A stretch of 64,000 bases of DNA from [Clostridium] asparagiforme DSM 15981 (GTDB lineage: Bacteria > Bacillota > Clostridia > Lachnospirales > Lachnospiraceae), in NCBI GenBank assembly GCA_025149125.1, contig CP102272.1, forward strand, positions 3,224,001 to 3,288,000. Direction: 5' to 3'. Positions 53,926-61,998 of this stretch are shown piece by piece. A model generated the notes under the pieces. It was not told the origin of the DNA. It saw only the letters and a program-made list of their open reading frames with translations, and did no database searches. A program made the position numbers and the translations under genes. Within the stretch, counting starts at the first letter, position 1. Each line of letters opens with the position of its first letter.

Positions 53926-55893
53926 ATGCGGGATTTGGAAACAAGGTATCTGGAACGGCTGGCGGAGCTTTATCCCACCATCGCGGCCGCGTCCACGGAG
54001 GTCATCAACCTGGAGGCGATTCTGAACCTGCCCAAGGGCACGGAGCATTTTCTCACGGACATTCACGGGGAGTACGAGGCGTTTGCCCATGTGCTGAAAA
54101 ACGGCTCCGGCGCGGTGCGGCGCAAGGTGGCCGACGTGTTCGGCAACACGCTGAGCAACCGCGACAAACAGTCTCTGGCCACGCTGATCTACTACCCAAG
54201 GGAGAAGATGGCCCAGATTTTAAAGACTGCGAAGAACCCGGAGGACTGGTACAAGATCACCCTTTACCGGCTGATTGAGATCAGCAAGCGGGCTTCCAGC
54301 AAATACACCCGTTCCAAGGTGCGGAAGGCCCTGCCGCCGGAGTTCGCCTACGTGATCGAGGAGCTGATCACCGAGAAGGTGGATGTCAGGGACAAGGAAT
54401 CCTATTACAACGCCATCGTGAACACCATCATCCGGGTGGACCGTGCCAGAGAGTGTATCATCGCCATGTGCGAGCTGATCCAGCGCCTGACCGTGGACCA
54501 CCTGCACATTCTGGGGGATATCTACGACCGGGGGCCGGGCCCCCACATCATTATGGATAAGCTGATGACCTACCACTCCATCGACATCCAGTGGGGGAAC
54601 CACGATATCCTCTGGATGGGAGCCGCCGCCGGCCAGCGAGGGTGCATTGCCAATGTGATCCGCATCTGCGCCCGGTACGGCAATCTGGATATTCTGGAGG
54701 ACGGCTACGGAATCAATCTGCTGCCTCTGGCCACCTTTGCCCTGGAAACCTACGGGGACGATCCCTGCGCCTGTTTCATGTTAAAGGGCGCAGGCGCTGC
54801 GGAGGGAGGCGAGGCGGAGCTGAACATGCGCATGCACAAGGCCATTTCCGTGATCCAGTTCAAGGTGGAGGGGCAGCTGATCCGGCGGTACCCGGAGTTC
54901 GGCCTGGAATCCCGCATGCTTCTGCACCACATCGATTTTGAACGGGGAGTGTTGGAGTTAGAGGGAAAAGAGTATCCGATGCTGGACTGCAATTTCCCGA
55001 CCGTGGACCCGGCTGATCCCTACCGTCTGAGCGACCAGGAGCAGGAGATCATGGACCGGCTGGAGCGGGCGTTCTGCAACTGCGAGAAGCTGCAGCAGCA
55101 CATGCGTTTTCTGCTGGCCAAGGGCAGCCTCTACAAGGTATACAACGGAAATCTGCTGTACCACGGCTGCATTCCCTTAAACGAGGACGGGACCTTCCGC
55201 AACGTTAAGCTCTGGGGCAGAACCTACTGCGGAAAGGAACTGTACGAGGTCTTGGACAGCTATGTGCGCAAGGGGTTTGTGGCGGTGGATGAGGCGGAGC
55301 GGGAGCGGGGCCGCGACACCATGTGGTATATCTGGCTCCACGAGAATTCCCCGCTGTTCGGCAAAGACAAGATGGCCACCTTTGAGCGGTATTTCCTGTC
55401 CGACCAGGAGACCCACCGGGAGCGGAAAAATCCCTACTACCGGCTTTTGGAGGACGAACAGGTGGCGGACCGCATCCTGGCGGAGTTCGGTCTGCCCTCC
55501 CAGGGAAGCCACATTGTCAACGGCCATGTGCCGGTCCGGCAGGGAAGCGGAGAGAGCCCGGTGAAGTGCGGAGGGAAGGTGCTGGTCATCGACGGCGGAT
55601 TTTCCAAGGCCTACCAGGGAGAGACGGGCATCGCCGGTTACACGCTGATCTACAACTCCTACGGCCTGATTCTGGCGGCCCACGAGCCCTTTGAGTCCAC
55701 GGAGGCGGCCATCGAGAAGGAGAGCGATATCCACTCCGACAGCATCGTGGTCAAGCGCGTGGCCGAGCGCAAGCTGGTGGGTGACACGGATGTCGGACGG
55801 GAGATCAAGGAGAAAATACAGGATTTGGAAAAGCTGTTGGGCGCATACCGGTCCGGCGCCATCGTGGAACGTTTTCCAATAAAAGGGAAATAA
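53926..55893 (+). CDS. fbp: fructose-1,6-bisphosphatase, class 3 (Firmicutes type)
   Basis: 655 residues, usual for the class (about 650). Metallophosphatase motifs LGDIYDRGPGPH and WGNHDILWMGAAAG are in the first half, and INGHVPV-like VNGHVPVRQG in the last third. It removes the C1 phosphate of fructose 1,6-bisphosphate in gluconeogenesis. GGGAGGAACG precedes the ATG. It is a single-gene unit. Confidence 0.96.
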   Translation: MRDLETRYLERLAELYPTIAAASTEVINLEAILNLPKGTEHFLTDIHGEYEAFAHVLKNGSGAVRRKVADVFGNTLSNRDKQSLATLIYYPREKMAQILKTAKNPEDWYKITLYRLIEISKRASSKYTRSKVRKALPPEFAYVIEELITEKVDVRDKESYYNAIVNTIIRVDRARECIIAMCELIQRLTVDHLHILGDIYDRGPGPHIIMDKLMTYHSIDIQWGNHDILWMGAAAGQRGCIANVIRICARYGNLDILEDGYGINLLPLATFALETYGDDPCACFMLKGAGAAEGGEAELNMRMHKAISVIQFKVEGQLIRRYPEFGLESRMLLHHIDFERGVLELEGKEYPMLDCNFPTVDPADPYRLSDQEQEIMDRLERAFCNCEKLQQHMRFLLAKGSLYKVYNGNLLYHGCIPLNEDGTFRNVKLWGRTYCGKELYEVLDSYVRKGFVAVDEAERERGRDTMWYIWLHENSPLFGKDKMATFERYFLSDQETHRERKNPYYRLLEDEQVADRILAEFGLPSQGSHIVNGHVPVRQGSGESPVKCGGKVLVIDGGFSKAYQGETGIAGYTLIYNSYGLILAAHEPFESTEAAIEKESDIHSDSIVVKRVAERKLVGDTDVGREIKEKIQDLEKLLGAYRSGAIVERFPIKGK

Positions 55894-55944
55894 CAGAAGT
55901 TTCCAGAACTGTCACAATTTTTATGTTGTTGCCTCCACAACCAC

Positions 55945-55973
55945 TTGACTTTAGCTCGATGCTGTGCTATAGT
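55945..55973 (+). promoter_or_regulatory. promoter of the amino-acid ABC operon
   Basis: TTGACT (55945-55950) and TATAGT (55968-55973) are 17 bases apart. It lies upstream of a terminator-like hairpin in the leader. Confidence 0.7.
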
Positions 55974-56008
55974 GTAGCAAGTGATTGCGAGGCAGCAACA
56001 CGATGTCA

Positions 56009-56046
56009 AGGGGGACGTTAAGTTTATTAAGTCACCCCTATTTTTT
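56009..56046 (+). terminator. attenuator-like terminator in the amino-acid ABC leader
   Basis: A stem with two bulged bases (56009-56021 with 56027-56039), a 5-base loop and TTTTTT at 56041-56046. It ends 23 bases before the ATG, leaving no room for another promoter. Confidence 0.7.
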
Positions 56047-56069
56047 ATGTTCAGAGGAGGATAAGAATT

Positions 56070-56933
56070 ATGAAAAAGTTCATGGCATTATCACTGGCAG
56101 CGATGACGGCATTGGCTCTGGCGGGCTGCGGCTCCGGTACAAGCGCTACCACAGCTGCGGCTACGGAGGCTGCTACAGAGGCAAAGGATACCACGGCGGC
56201 TGATACTACCGCAGCGGATACGGCTGCGGCGGACACCACAGCAGCTGAGAAGACGGCTTCCGACAAAACATACATCATCAACACGGATACGACCTTTGCT
56301 CCTTTTGAGTTTGAGAATGAAAAGGGCGATCTGGTGGGAATCGACATGGATATCTTAAAAGCGGTTGCTGAGGATCAGGGCTTTTCCTATGAAGTAGTTC
56401 CGGTTGGCTTCTCCGCAGCCACCACGGCTCTGGAGGCAGGCGAGTGCGACGGCGTGATTGCCGGAATGTCTATCACCGACCAGCGCAAGGAAAAATACGA
56501 TTTCTCCGATCCCTACTTTGATTCCGGTGTGGGTATGGCGGTGCTGGCGGATTCCGACATCGACTCCTACGAAAAGCTGAACGGACAGAATGTGGCTGCT
56601 AAGATCGGCACCGAGGGCTGCAAGTTTGCAGAGTCCATCGCAGACAAGTACGGCTTCACCGTAACCCAGTACGAGGACTCCGCCACCATGTACCAGGCGG
56701 TTCTGGCCGGGGAGGCCGTGGCCTGCTTTGAGGACTACCCGGTAGTGGGCTACGAGATCAGCCGCGGTCTGGGACTGAAGCTCCTTCCCACCATCGAGGC
56801 CGGCAACTCCTACGGTTTCGCCACCATGAAGGGCGAAAACCCCGAGCTGGTGGAGATGTTCAACAAGGGGCTTGCCAACATTAAGGCGAACGGCAAGTAC
56901 CAGGAGATCCTGGACACCTATATTGCGAAATAA
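56070..56933 (+). CDS. polar amino-acid ABC transporter substrate-binding lipoprotein
   Basis: 287 residues. The signal peptide ends in LAGC at about 17-20. A Thr/Ala/Asp linker (repeats of TTAAD) reaches residue 68. The SBP_bac_3 domain follows, with TTFAPFEFEN, GIDMDILKAV, IAGMSITDQRKEKYDFSDPYF and the closing GKYQEIL. The Arg of ITDQRKE usually clamps the amino-acid carboxylate. The permease gene follows after a 322-base gap. GAGGAGG precedes the ATG. Confidence 0.95.
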   Translation: MKKFMALSLAAMTALALAGCGSGTSATTAAATEAATEAKDTTAADTTAADTAAADTTAAEKTASDKTYIINTDTTFAPFEFENEKGDLVGIDMDILKAVAEDQGFSYEVVPVGFSAATTALEAGECDGVIAGMSITDQRKEKYDFSDPYFDSGVGMAVLADSDIDSYEKLNGQNVAAKIGTEGCKFAESIADKYGFTVTQYEDSATMYQAVLAGEAVACFEDYPVVGYEISRGLGLKLLPTIEAGNSYGFATMKGENPELVEMFNKGLANIKANGKYQEILDTYIAK

Positions 56934-57255
56934 TATTAAAAAAAGAACGTAACTGTTCAGGCGGTCTGCGCACTTGCTGCGCTGACCGTATGAAAATCTA
57001 AGCCTGCAGGTAAAATTCCATTGACGAAGTCGATTTTAAATGGATTTTGCTCGTATGGGTGAAGGCACTGGACAGATACGAAAGAACAAACTGTGCGGCG
57101 GCGCTCCACCACAAGGCCGGAGTGCCGCCAGGTCAAAACCCCGCAGCGAGCTACGGGGTATTTTGCCCGCGAAGGAGCTGCCCGGAGTCCATGCCATCAT
57201 GGATCGTTACGGTGCGCGGCCCTGGCGAGAATAATGATTAGGTTGGGATGAGCGT
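56934..57255 (+). other. 322-base gap inside the ABC operon with two strong hairpins
   Basis: No convincing gene. Hairpin 1 pairs 57097-57107 with 57119-57129 (11 bp, one G-U). Hairpin 2 pairs 57138-57143 with 57154-57159, with further pairs inside, followed by ATTTT. The two small overlapping ORFs here (about 64 codons) have no ribosome site and arginine-rich, random-looking products. The gap resembles an inserted palindromic repeat element or a processing site that lowers permease expression. Confidence 0.5.
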
Positions 57256-57936
57256 ATGCAGGTTATTAATGTTTTAGTTCAGTATTATCCGTTGTTTTTC
57301 CAGGCTCTGGGTGTGACTCTCAAGATGACTGTGGTGTCCCTGATTGCCGCCACAGTTCTCGGCACCATTTTCGGACTTTTTAAAGTGTCCGGCATGGGGA
57401 TTCTCAAGGTGATTGCGGATATCTATATCGATATCATCCGCGGAACGCCCCTGATGGTGCAGGTGTTTATCATCTACTACGGCCTTGGTTCCGTCTTAAA
57501 GCCCTACGGCTTCTCCTGGAATGCCATCGGCGGGGCTTCCACCGCGGGTATGGTGGCCCTGAGCTTAAACGCGGGCGCCTACATGGCGGAGATCATCCGC
57601 GGCGGCATCGAGGCGGTGGACAAGGGACAGATGGAGGCGGCGCGCAGCCTGGGGCTTCCCTACGGCAAAGCCATGCGCAAGATCATACTGCCTCAGGCGT
57701 TCAGGACCATGATGCCCTCCATTATCAACCAGTTTATCATTACGCTCAAGGATACCTCCCTCGTGTCCGTGATCGGCCCCAGAGAGCTGACTCAGAACGG
57801 CAAGATCATCGCGGCCAACTCGGCTTCCCTGGTGATGCCCATCTGGCTTTCCGTCGCCCTGTTTTATCTGGTGGTGTGCACCATTTTGTCCAGAGTGGCA
57901 AAGATCGTAGAGAGGAAGGTGTCCTATGGAAAGTAA
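57256..57936 (+). CDS. amino-acid ABC transporter permease
   Basis: 226 residues, five membrane spans. The HisM-type signature covers [16 protein letters not shown] and the EAA loop, [21 protein letters not shown]. It overlaps the ATPase gene by 11 bases. Confidence 0.96.
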   Translation: MQVINVLVQYYPLFFQALGVTLKMTVVSLIAATVLGTIFGLFKVSGMGILKVIADIYIDIIRGTPLMVQVFIIYYGLGSVLKPYGFSWNAIGGASTAGMVALSLNAGAYMAEIIRGGIEAVDKGQMEAARSLGLPYGKAMRKIILPQAFRTMMPSIINQFIITLKDTSLVSVIGPRELTQNGKIIAANSASLVMPIWLSVALFYLVVCTILSRVAKIVERKVSYGK

Positions 57937-58657
57937 AATCATTGTCCGGAATTTAAAGAAAAGTTTTGGCAGGCTTGAGGTCCTTAAGGATATCAGCGTG
58001 GAGATCGCCGAGGGGGAGGTGGTCTGCATGATCGGTCCCTCCGGCTCGGGAAAGAGCACATTTCTGCGCTGTCTGAACCGGCTTGAGAGCATCACCGCCG
58101 GGGAAGTGGTGGTGGACGGACACCCCATGAACGATCCCAACACCAACCTCAACAAGGTGCGGGAGAACATCGGCATGGTGTTCCAGCATTTCAACCTGTT
58201 CCCCCATCTGACGGTGCGGGAGAACGTCACCCTGGCCCCGGTGGAGTTGAAGATCCTGGATAAGGAGAAGGCCAACCGGAGAGCGGAGGAGCTGCTGGCG
58301 CGGGTGGGCCTGGCCGACAAGGCGGACGTGTACCCGGGACAGCTCTCAGGCGGGCAGAAGCAGCGCGTGGCCATTGCCAGGTCTCTGGCCATGAACCCGG
58401 ATATTATGCTCTTTGACGAGCCCACCTCGGCTCTGGATCCCGAGATGGTGGGGGAGGTGCTGGAGGTTATGAAGCAGCTGGCCGCCGACGGGATGACCAT
58501 GGTGGTGGTGACCCACGAGATGGGCTTTGCCAGGGAAGTGGCGGACCGGGTGATTTTTATGGACGAGGGATACATTGTGGAGCAGGGAACGCCGCAGGAG
58601 GTGTTCGGAAGTCCCAGGGAAGAGCGGACCAGGAGCTTTTTGGATAAGGTGCTGTGA
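57926..58657 (+). CDS. amino-acid ABC transporter ATP-binding protein
   Basis: 243 residues. Walker [10 protein letters not shown] near 37, Q-loop FQHFNLFPH, signature [13 protein letters not shown], Walker [14 protein letters not shown] and the H-loop VVTHEMGFA are all intact, as in GlnQ. It powers the transporter with the permease and binding protein upstream. Confidence 0.97.
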   Translation: MESKIIVRNLKKSFGRLEVLKDISVEIAEGEVVCMIGPSGSGKSTFLRCLNRLESITAGEVVVDGHPMNDPNTNLNKVRENIGMVFQHFNLFPHLTVRENVTLAPVELKILDKEKANRRAEELLARVGLADKADVYPGQLSGGQKQRVAIARSLAMNPDIMLFDEPTSALDPEMVGEVLEVMKQLAADGMTMVVVTHEMGFAREVADRVIFMDEGYIVEQGTPQEVFGSPREERTRSFLDKVL

Positions 58658-58810
58658 TTCCTGAGGCGGGATAGCGCCGGATGTCCATCCGATGGGAAAA
58701 TGGGGGAGGAAAGCTGCTTTCAAGCGGGCTTGACGCTGTTTTCTTCCCTGATTTTCCCGCCGTCCTGGCTGTTACCGGAATAATTACCGGAATAAATTGT
58801 AAAAAACCTC

Positions 58811-58838
58811 TTGATTAATTTCAATAATATGATATAAT
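58811..58838 (+). promoter_or_regulatory. promoter of tRNA-Gly
   Basis: TTGATT (58811-58816) and TATAAT (58833-58838) are 16 bases apart, 11 bases before the tRNA. Confidence 0.75.
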
Positions 58839-58849
58839 ATCAGTGTTGT

Positions 58850-58920
58850 GCAGATGTAGTTCATCGGTAGAATATCAGCTTCCCAAGCTGAGGAGGCGGG
58901 TTCGATTCCCGTCATCTGCT
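58850..58920 (+). tRNA. tRNA-Gly (anticodon CCC)
   Basis: The 71-base cloverleaf has acceptor GCAGATG pairing 58913-58919 with one G-U, anticodon loop TTCCCAA and T-loop TTCGATT. It reads GGG. No CCA encoded. Confidence 0.94.
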
Positions 58921-58928
58921 TAGACGCG

Positions 58929-58953
58929 GCCCCTGAGTTTCAGGGGCTTTTTT
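58929..58953 (+). terminator. intrinsic terminator of tRNA-Gly
   Basis: A 7-bp GC stem (58929-58935 with 58941-58947) is followed by six T. Confidence 0.88.
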
Positions 58954-59059
58954 AATACGCGGTCCATTGATTCTGAGAGCAATCGCCCACAGGTTGCGCC
59001 GGAGGTTCATTTTAACCCAAAAAGAAAGAGTCCGGCAAAGCCGGGCTCTTGAGCCGGAA

Positions 59060-59377
59060 TCAGTTGAACAGAGCTTCCACCAGGAGTTCGATCATGGACT
59101 GATGGGTGAAGATGTGCAGTTCGTTGCTTCCCACGCAGCGGACGGATGTCTTTAACAAATCTTCCTTGGGAGTGGAGGCGTCGAAAATGGTGACCAGGTT
59201 GGCGCAGGATTCCACAATGGCGTCCAGGCGGCCCGCCCGCTCGATGAGAGCGGCGATGTGGGAGTCGTTCAGCTTCAGGCGGATCTCCAGATCCGGGGTG
59301 CCGGACAGCTTCTTGTAGTCTGCCTGGTCAAAGGAATATTTTGTTTTAAGTTTACTTAATAAAGTTTCTAGTTCCAT
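59060..59377 (-). CDS. hypothetical small protein
   Basis: 105 residues from the ATG at 59377, after AAAGGAG. An in-frame upstream extension has no such site. It has no membrane span or signal. Helical, charged sequence (METLLSKLKTKYSF-like start, NDSHIAALIERAGRLDAIVES in the middle, SMIELLVEALF at the end). I do not recognise it. It faces the tRNA-Gly terminator. Confidence 0.7.
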   Translation of the reverse strand: MELETLLSKLKTKYSFDQADYKKLSGTPDLEIRLKLNDSHIAALIERAGRLDAIVESCANLVTIFDASTPKEDLLKTSVRCVGSNELHIFTHQSMIELLVEALFN

Positions 59378-59523
59378 ACCATTCTCCTTTTGTCGAAAAT
59401 CAGTTAATAATATATGGCAAAATGGAAAATTTTTCAAGTGAAAAAATAGACAAAATTAAAAACTCCCCCTTCCCGCGGGAAAAGCGCGGTGAAAGCGGAG
59501 TTGGAAAACGGAGGGTATATCAG

Positions 59524-59826
59524 ATGGTCTATGAATTGACGCTCACGTCGGTGCAGCTGAAAACCGGAATTTTTAATCCCCCGGCCAAGCTGATCAACAA
59601 CAAGGAGCTGACCTGCGCGGCGGGCATGGCGTACCGGAAGGCCGGGCTCCCTATGCCTGCGGCGGAGGTGGGGGAAAACATCGACGTATTTCGGAAACGC
59701 TGCCTTGAGGAGTGCGGGGAGATCGATGAGAATCTCCACTATGTGTTGGCTGGGTACACGGCGCCTCCGGACGAGGTGGTCACCGAGGACGCGCTGATCA
59801 CGCTGAAGCTTGGGTACGAGGCGTGA
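59524..59826 (+). CDS. hypothetical small protein
   Basis: 100 residues. The ATG at 59524 lies 8 bases after GGAGGG (59510-59515); a longer frame to 59422 lacks a site. It has no signal or membrane span, and reads as a soluble alpha/beta protein with VQLKTGIFNPPAKLI near the start and two cysteines (RKRCLEECGE) in the middle. Function unknown. Convergent with the 48-residue gene 25 bases away, with a small hairpin (59832-59843) between. Confidence 0.7.
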   Translation: MVYELTLTSVQLKTGIFNPPAKLINNKELTCAAGMAYRKAGLPMPAAEVGENIDVFRKRCLEECGEIDENLHYVLAGYTAPPDEVVTEDALITLKLGYEA

Positions 59827-59851
59827 GGCATCCCTTCGGAGGGAGCGCCGC

Positions 59852-59998
59852 TCACATCTCCAGAGTCACCAGAGTCCACCGCTCGTTCTGACGCATGATA
59901 AAACAGGGGCGTCCCACCTTGCGGCGGTAATAAAATTCCGCGAGAGACTGGATTCGTTTGTATTTCATCAGGTTGGTACAGAACGGGTGAATATTCAT
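59852..59998 (-). CDS. 48-residue basic hypothetical protein
   Basis: ATG at 59998 with AAAGGAG about 10 bases upstream on the minus strand, stop at 59852-59854. The product is strongly basic and aromatic (start MNIHPFCTNLMKYKRIQ, middle EFYYRRKVGRPCF, end WTLVTLEM). Good site and lack of rare codons support a real gene despite its size. The family is unknown. Confidence 0.6.
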   Translation of the reverse strand: MNIHPFCTNLMKYKRIQSLAEFYYRRKVGRPCFIMRQNERWTLVTLEM

Positions 59999-60028
59999 GA
60001 TATGGGATCTCCTTTCCGATGGCTTGTA

Positions 60029-60362
60029 TTATATGTTTATGCGGCCCGGGAGGAAATTATGAGCGCGAAAACGCCGGAAGCTTCTGCATGAGACCAGTGC
60101 AGGCTGTACCGTCATTCCCAGCGTCAGCTTTAACAAACACTCTTGGCTCTTTCTTGCACCATTCCTATAATAGAAGCTGTAAATCGGCTGAGTCCCCTGG
60201 GCAATCCCTGACAGCATTATCAGAATCCACGTATTTACATATCTCACTACTGGATAGCTGACTACCTATCCCTCCCCCAAAGCCTGAGGATCGCCCGGTT
60301 AAACAGAAACAGCACAATTCCGTTGGAAAATTCCGAAACCCGTCAGCCAATCCCAGCGGCAT
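60029..60362 (-). pseudogene. decayed MATE-family transporter fragment
   Basis: Minus-strand pieces in shifted frames match the middle of MATE exporters. MPLGLADGF starts at 60362, then, after a frameshift, GIVLFLFNRAILRLWG. After stops in that frame, VNTWILIMLSGIAQGTQP and IYSFYY follow, down to LLKLTLGM near 60112. Both ends of the gene and part of the middle are lost. It is not a piece of the intact MATE gene at 44170. Confidence 0.65.
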
Positions 60363-60829
60363 CGTATGGTGGTAAATGGGAAAATTCCACCTGAATTTCT
60401 GAATGTTAAGGCGGTTGGGATACCTCACAAAACGTAAACAGCTGTCTGGCAGATTCCCCATCCCCCTTTTTTCATTCCCCATGATCCGATATAATCCTTT
60501 CTCAAACGCTATTGAATATCCAGCGGTCCTTTGAGTGAAGAGACTTCTTAACACTGCCACAGACAATCCTTGAAGTCAGATGTTTTAAGTGGTCCAAAGA
60601 ACCGTTTGATTTTCGGGTAGAGGCTTAATCCTACGTATAACAAACAGTCAGAGTTACGTCTGCTTTAAAGAGAGTTATGCTAGTTTGGAGGCGGTATATA
60701 GTTTATTTCGGCTTTCCGATGTTAGAAAGATGATTTTGTGCGGGTGAATTCTTGATTTTTTCCTCCTAATCAGATCAAAATCTTTTTATAATAGGAGTAT
60801 CAAGCGTTTAAAATTCTTTGGTGTAGGTG
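60363..60829. other. AT-rich stretch without a recognisable gene
   Basis: No ORF with a ribosome site is seen on either strand. Base composition falls clearly below that of the preceding genes. It probably holds further decayed DNA around the MATE fragment and the 3' end region of the C45 gene. A plus-strand TATAAT at 60787 has no matching -35 and no gene downstream. Confidence 0.5.
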
Positions 60830-61858
60830 TCAGAAGCACGAAAACTCCTTAAAGTCAGCTTCACAAGGATGTCCGTCGCAGACATATAGCTTGCGTTCAG
60901 CCGGAACGAGTATGCTGGCATACAAAGTTCCATAATTACTGTGGTCACAAATGGCACCTTCAGGGGAATGATTACTTAGGATAGAAAGAATACTGTCAAA
61001 AGTATTGGGCACCTTCTGGTAGTCTACAATTTTTTGCAAATTTGCGTAACGGAAGAATGCGTTGTCAAAATACCAAACATTGTGATCATAAACACGATTC
61101 ATGTTTGGGTGGGCATAAAAATTGGTGGCATATAAATAATTAGTGTTACTGGTCCGAAGCTCCTGGTACCCAATTGATTTTTCCAGGACAGCACATTGAC
61201 CGCTTTTTTCCAGAAGAACGATATTAAGTCCCAAACGGTAAAAATGAAAGCGCGAAAAATACTCAACCGCTTCTTTTATAGTCGCACAGTACTGTAGAGC
61301 ATATCGCACAAGGGACATGCGCTCGACTCCGGGCTCCTGATCCAGATCATCGGGCATGCTGGAGCTGGTTCCAATACATAGACCTGCACTGTTCATACCA
61401 ATTTCGGACTTGACGGTTCCCAGCTTACCTAATTGTACGATAGAATAACCGTCGCAGGGACAAATATGCTGCAGGATATAATCGCTGCGCTGCTCAAATT
61501 CAATATCAGTAGTTTTCCCAAGCAGCGGCCCCCGGTCAGAAGTTTTAAAAGCGATTGAACTACAGGCTGGAGTATATGAACCGTGTAAAAGAGCTTCTAA
61601 TTCTTCCCAGTAGTTAAGGCGCAGAATGGACTCAAAAGGGAGTCCGCTTCCTTGAGCGATGCCAAGTAATTCCTCCTCTGCCAGGGGAAGCTGCTGGTGA
61701 AGTCGGTCATACATATCTGCACAGAACTGCTTGGCGGAAGGGGAACCTTCAAATTTTTGACAGTGAATTTGATAGGAGCGCTGGATATCTTGGGCAAACT
61801 GAGCGCCATGAGCGATGCCTATTTTCATTGGTGTTCCACAAAAATTACATTCTTTCAA
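60830..61858 (-). CDS. C45-family (acyl-CoA:6-APA acyltransferase-like) Ntn hydrolase
   Basis: 342 residues. The start is a TTG at 61858 with AGGAGG (61867-61872) 8 bases upstream. C99 in YTPACSSIAF is the expected N-terminal nucleophile released by self-cleavage, followed by GPLLGKTTDIE and GMNSAGLCIGTSS, which match the family. Cleavage before C99 would give subunits of about 98 and 244 residues. Relatives swap or remove acyl groups on amino-acid or beta-lactam amines; the substrate is unknown. The gene is divergent from a YesM-type kinase. A and T use is higher than in the housekeeping genes. Confidence 0.85.
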   Translation of the reverse strand: MKECNFCGTPMKIGIAHGAQFAQDIQRSYQIHCQKFEGSPSAKQFCADMYDRLHQQLPLAEEELLGIAQGSGLPFESILRLNYWEELEALLHGSYTPACSSIAFKTSDRGPLLGKTTDIEFEQRSDYILQHICPCDGYSIVQLGKLGTVKSEIGMNSAGLCIGTSSSMPDDLDQEPGVERMSLVRYALQYCATIKEAVEYFSRFHFYRLGLNIVLLEKSGQCAVLEKSIGYQELRTSNTNYLYATNFYAHPNMNRVYDHNVWYFDNAFFRYANLQKIVDYQKVPNTFDSILSILSNHSPEGAICDHSNYGTLYASILVPAERKLYVCDGHPCEADFKEFSCF

Positions 61859-61879
61859 ATTAAAGACCTCCTGTATATA

Positions 61880-61898
61880 CCGCTGCTGTGAGCAGCGG
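61880..61898 (-). promoter_or_regulatory. hairpin in the C45 gene leader next to the ribosome site
   Basis: A perfect 8-bp stem (61880-61887 with 61891-61898) with a 3-base loop ends 7 bases from AGGAGG. An extended -10 (TGATATACT on the minus strand, TATACT at 61916-61921) lies just upstream, so the hairpin would form at the very 5' end of the mRNA. Confidence 0.5.
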
Positions 61899-61998
61899 CA
61901 ATGTATTTTGCGGTTAGTATATCATGTGAAAAGAACCGGATATATAGCAGAATTTATGCATTTACCCGCAAAAATTTGTGGTGAGAGAGGAAAACGAT

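Noticed and set aside
57040..57241. Two overlapping 64-codon frames in the ABC operon gap
   Set aside because: Neither has a ribosome site, and both run through the hairpins.
58850..58920. tRNA-Gly as an integration site for the AT-rich segment
   Set aside because: No repeat of the tRNA 3' end and no integrase gene are visible downstream within the window.
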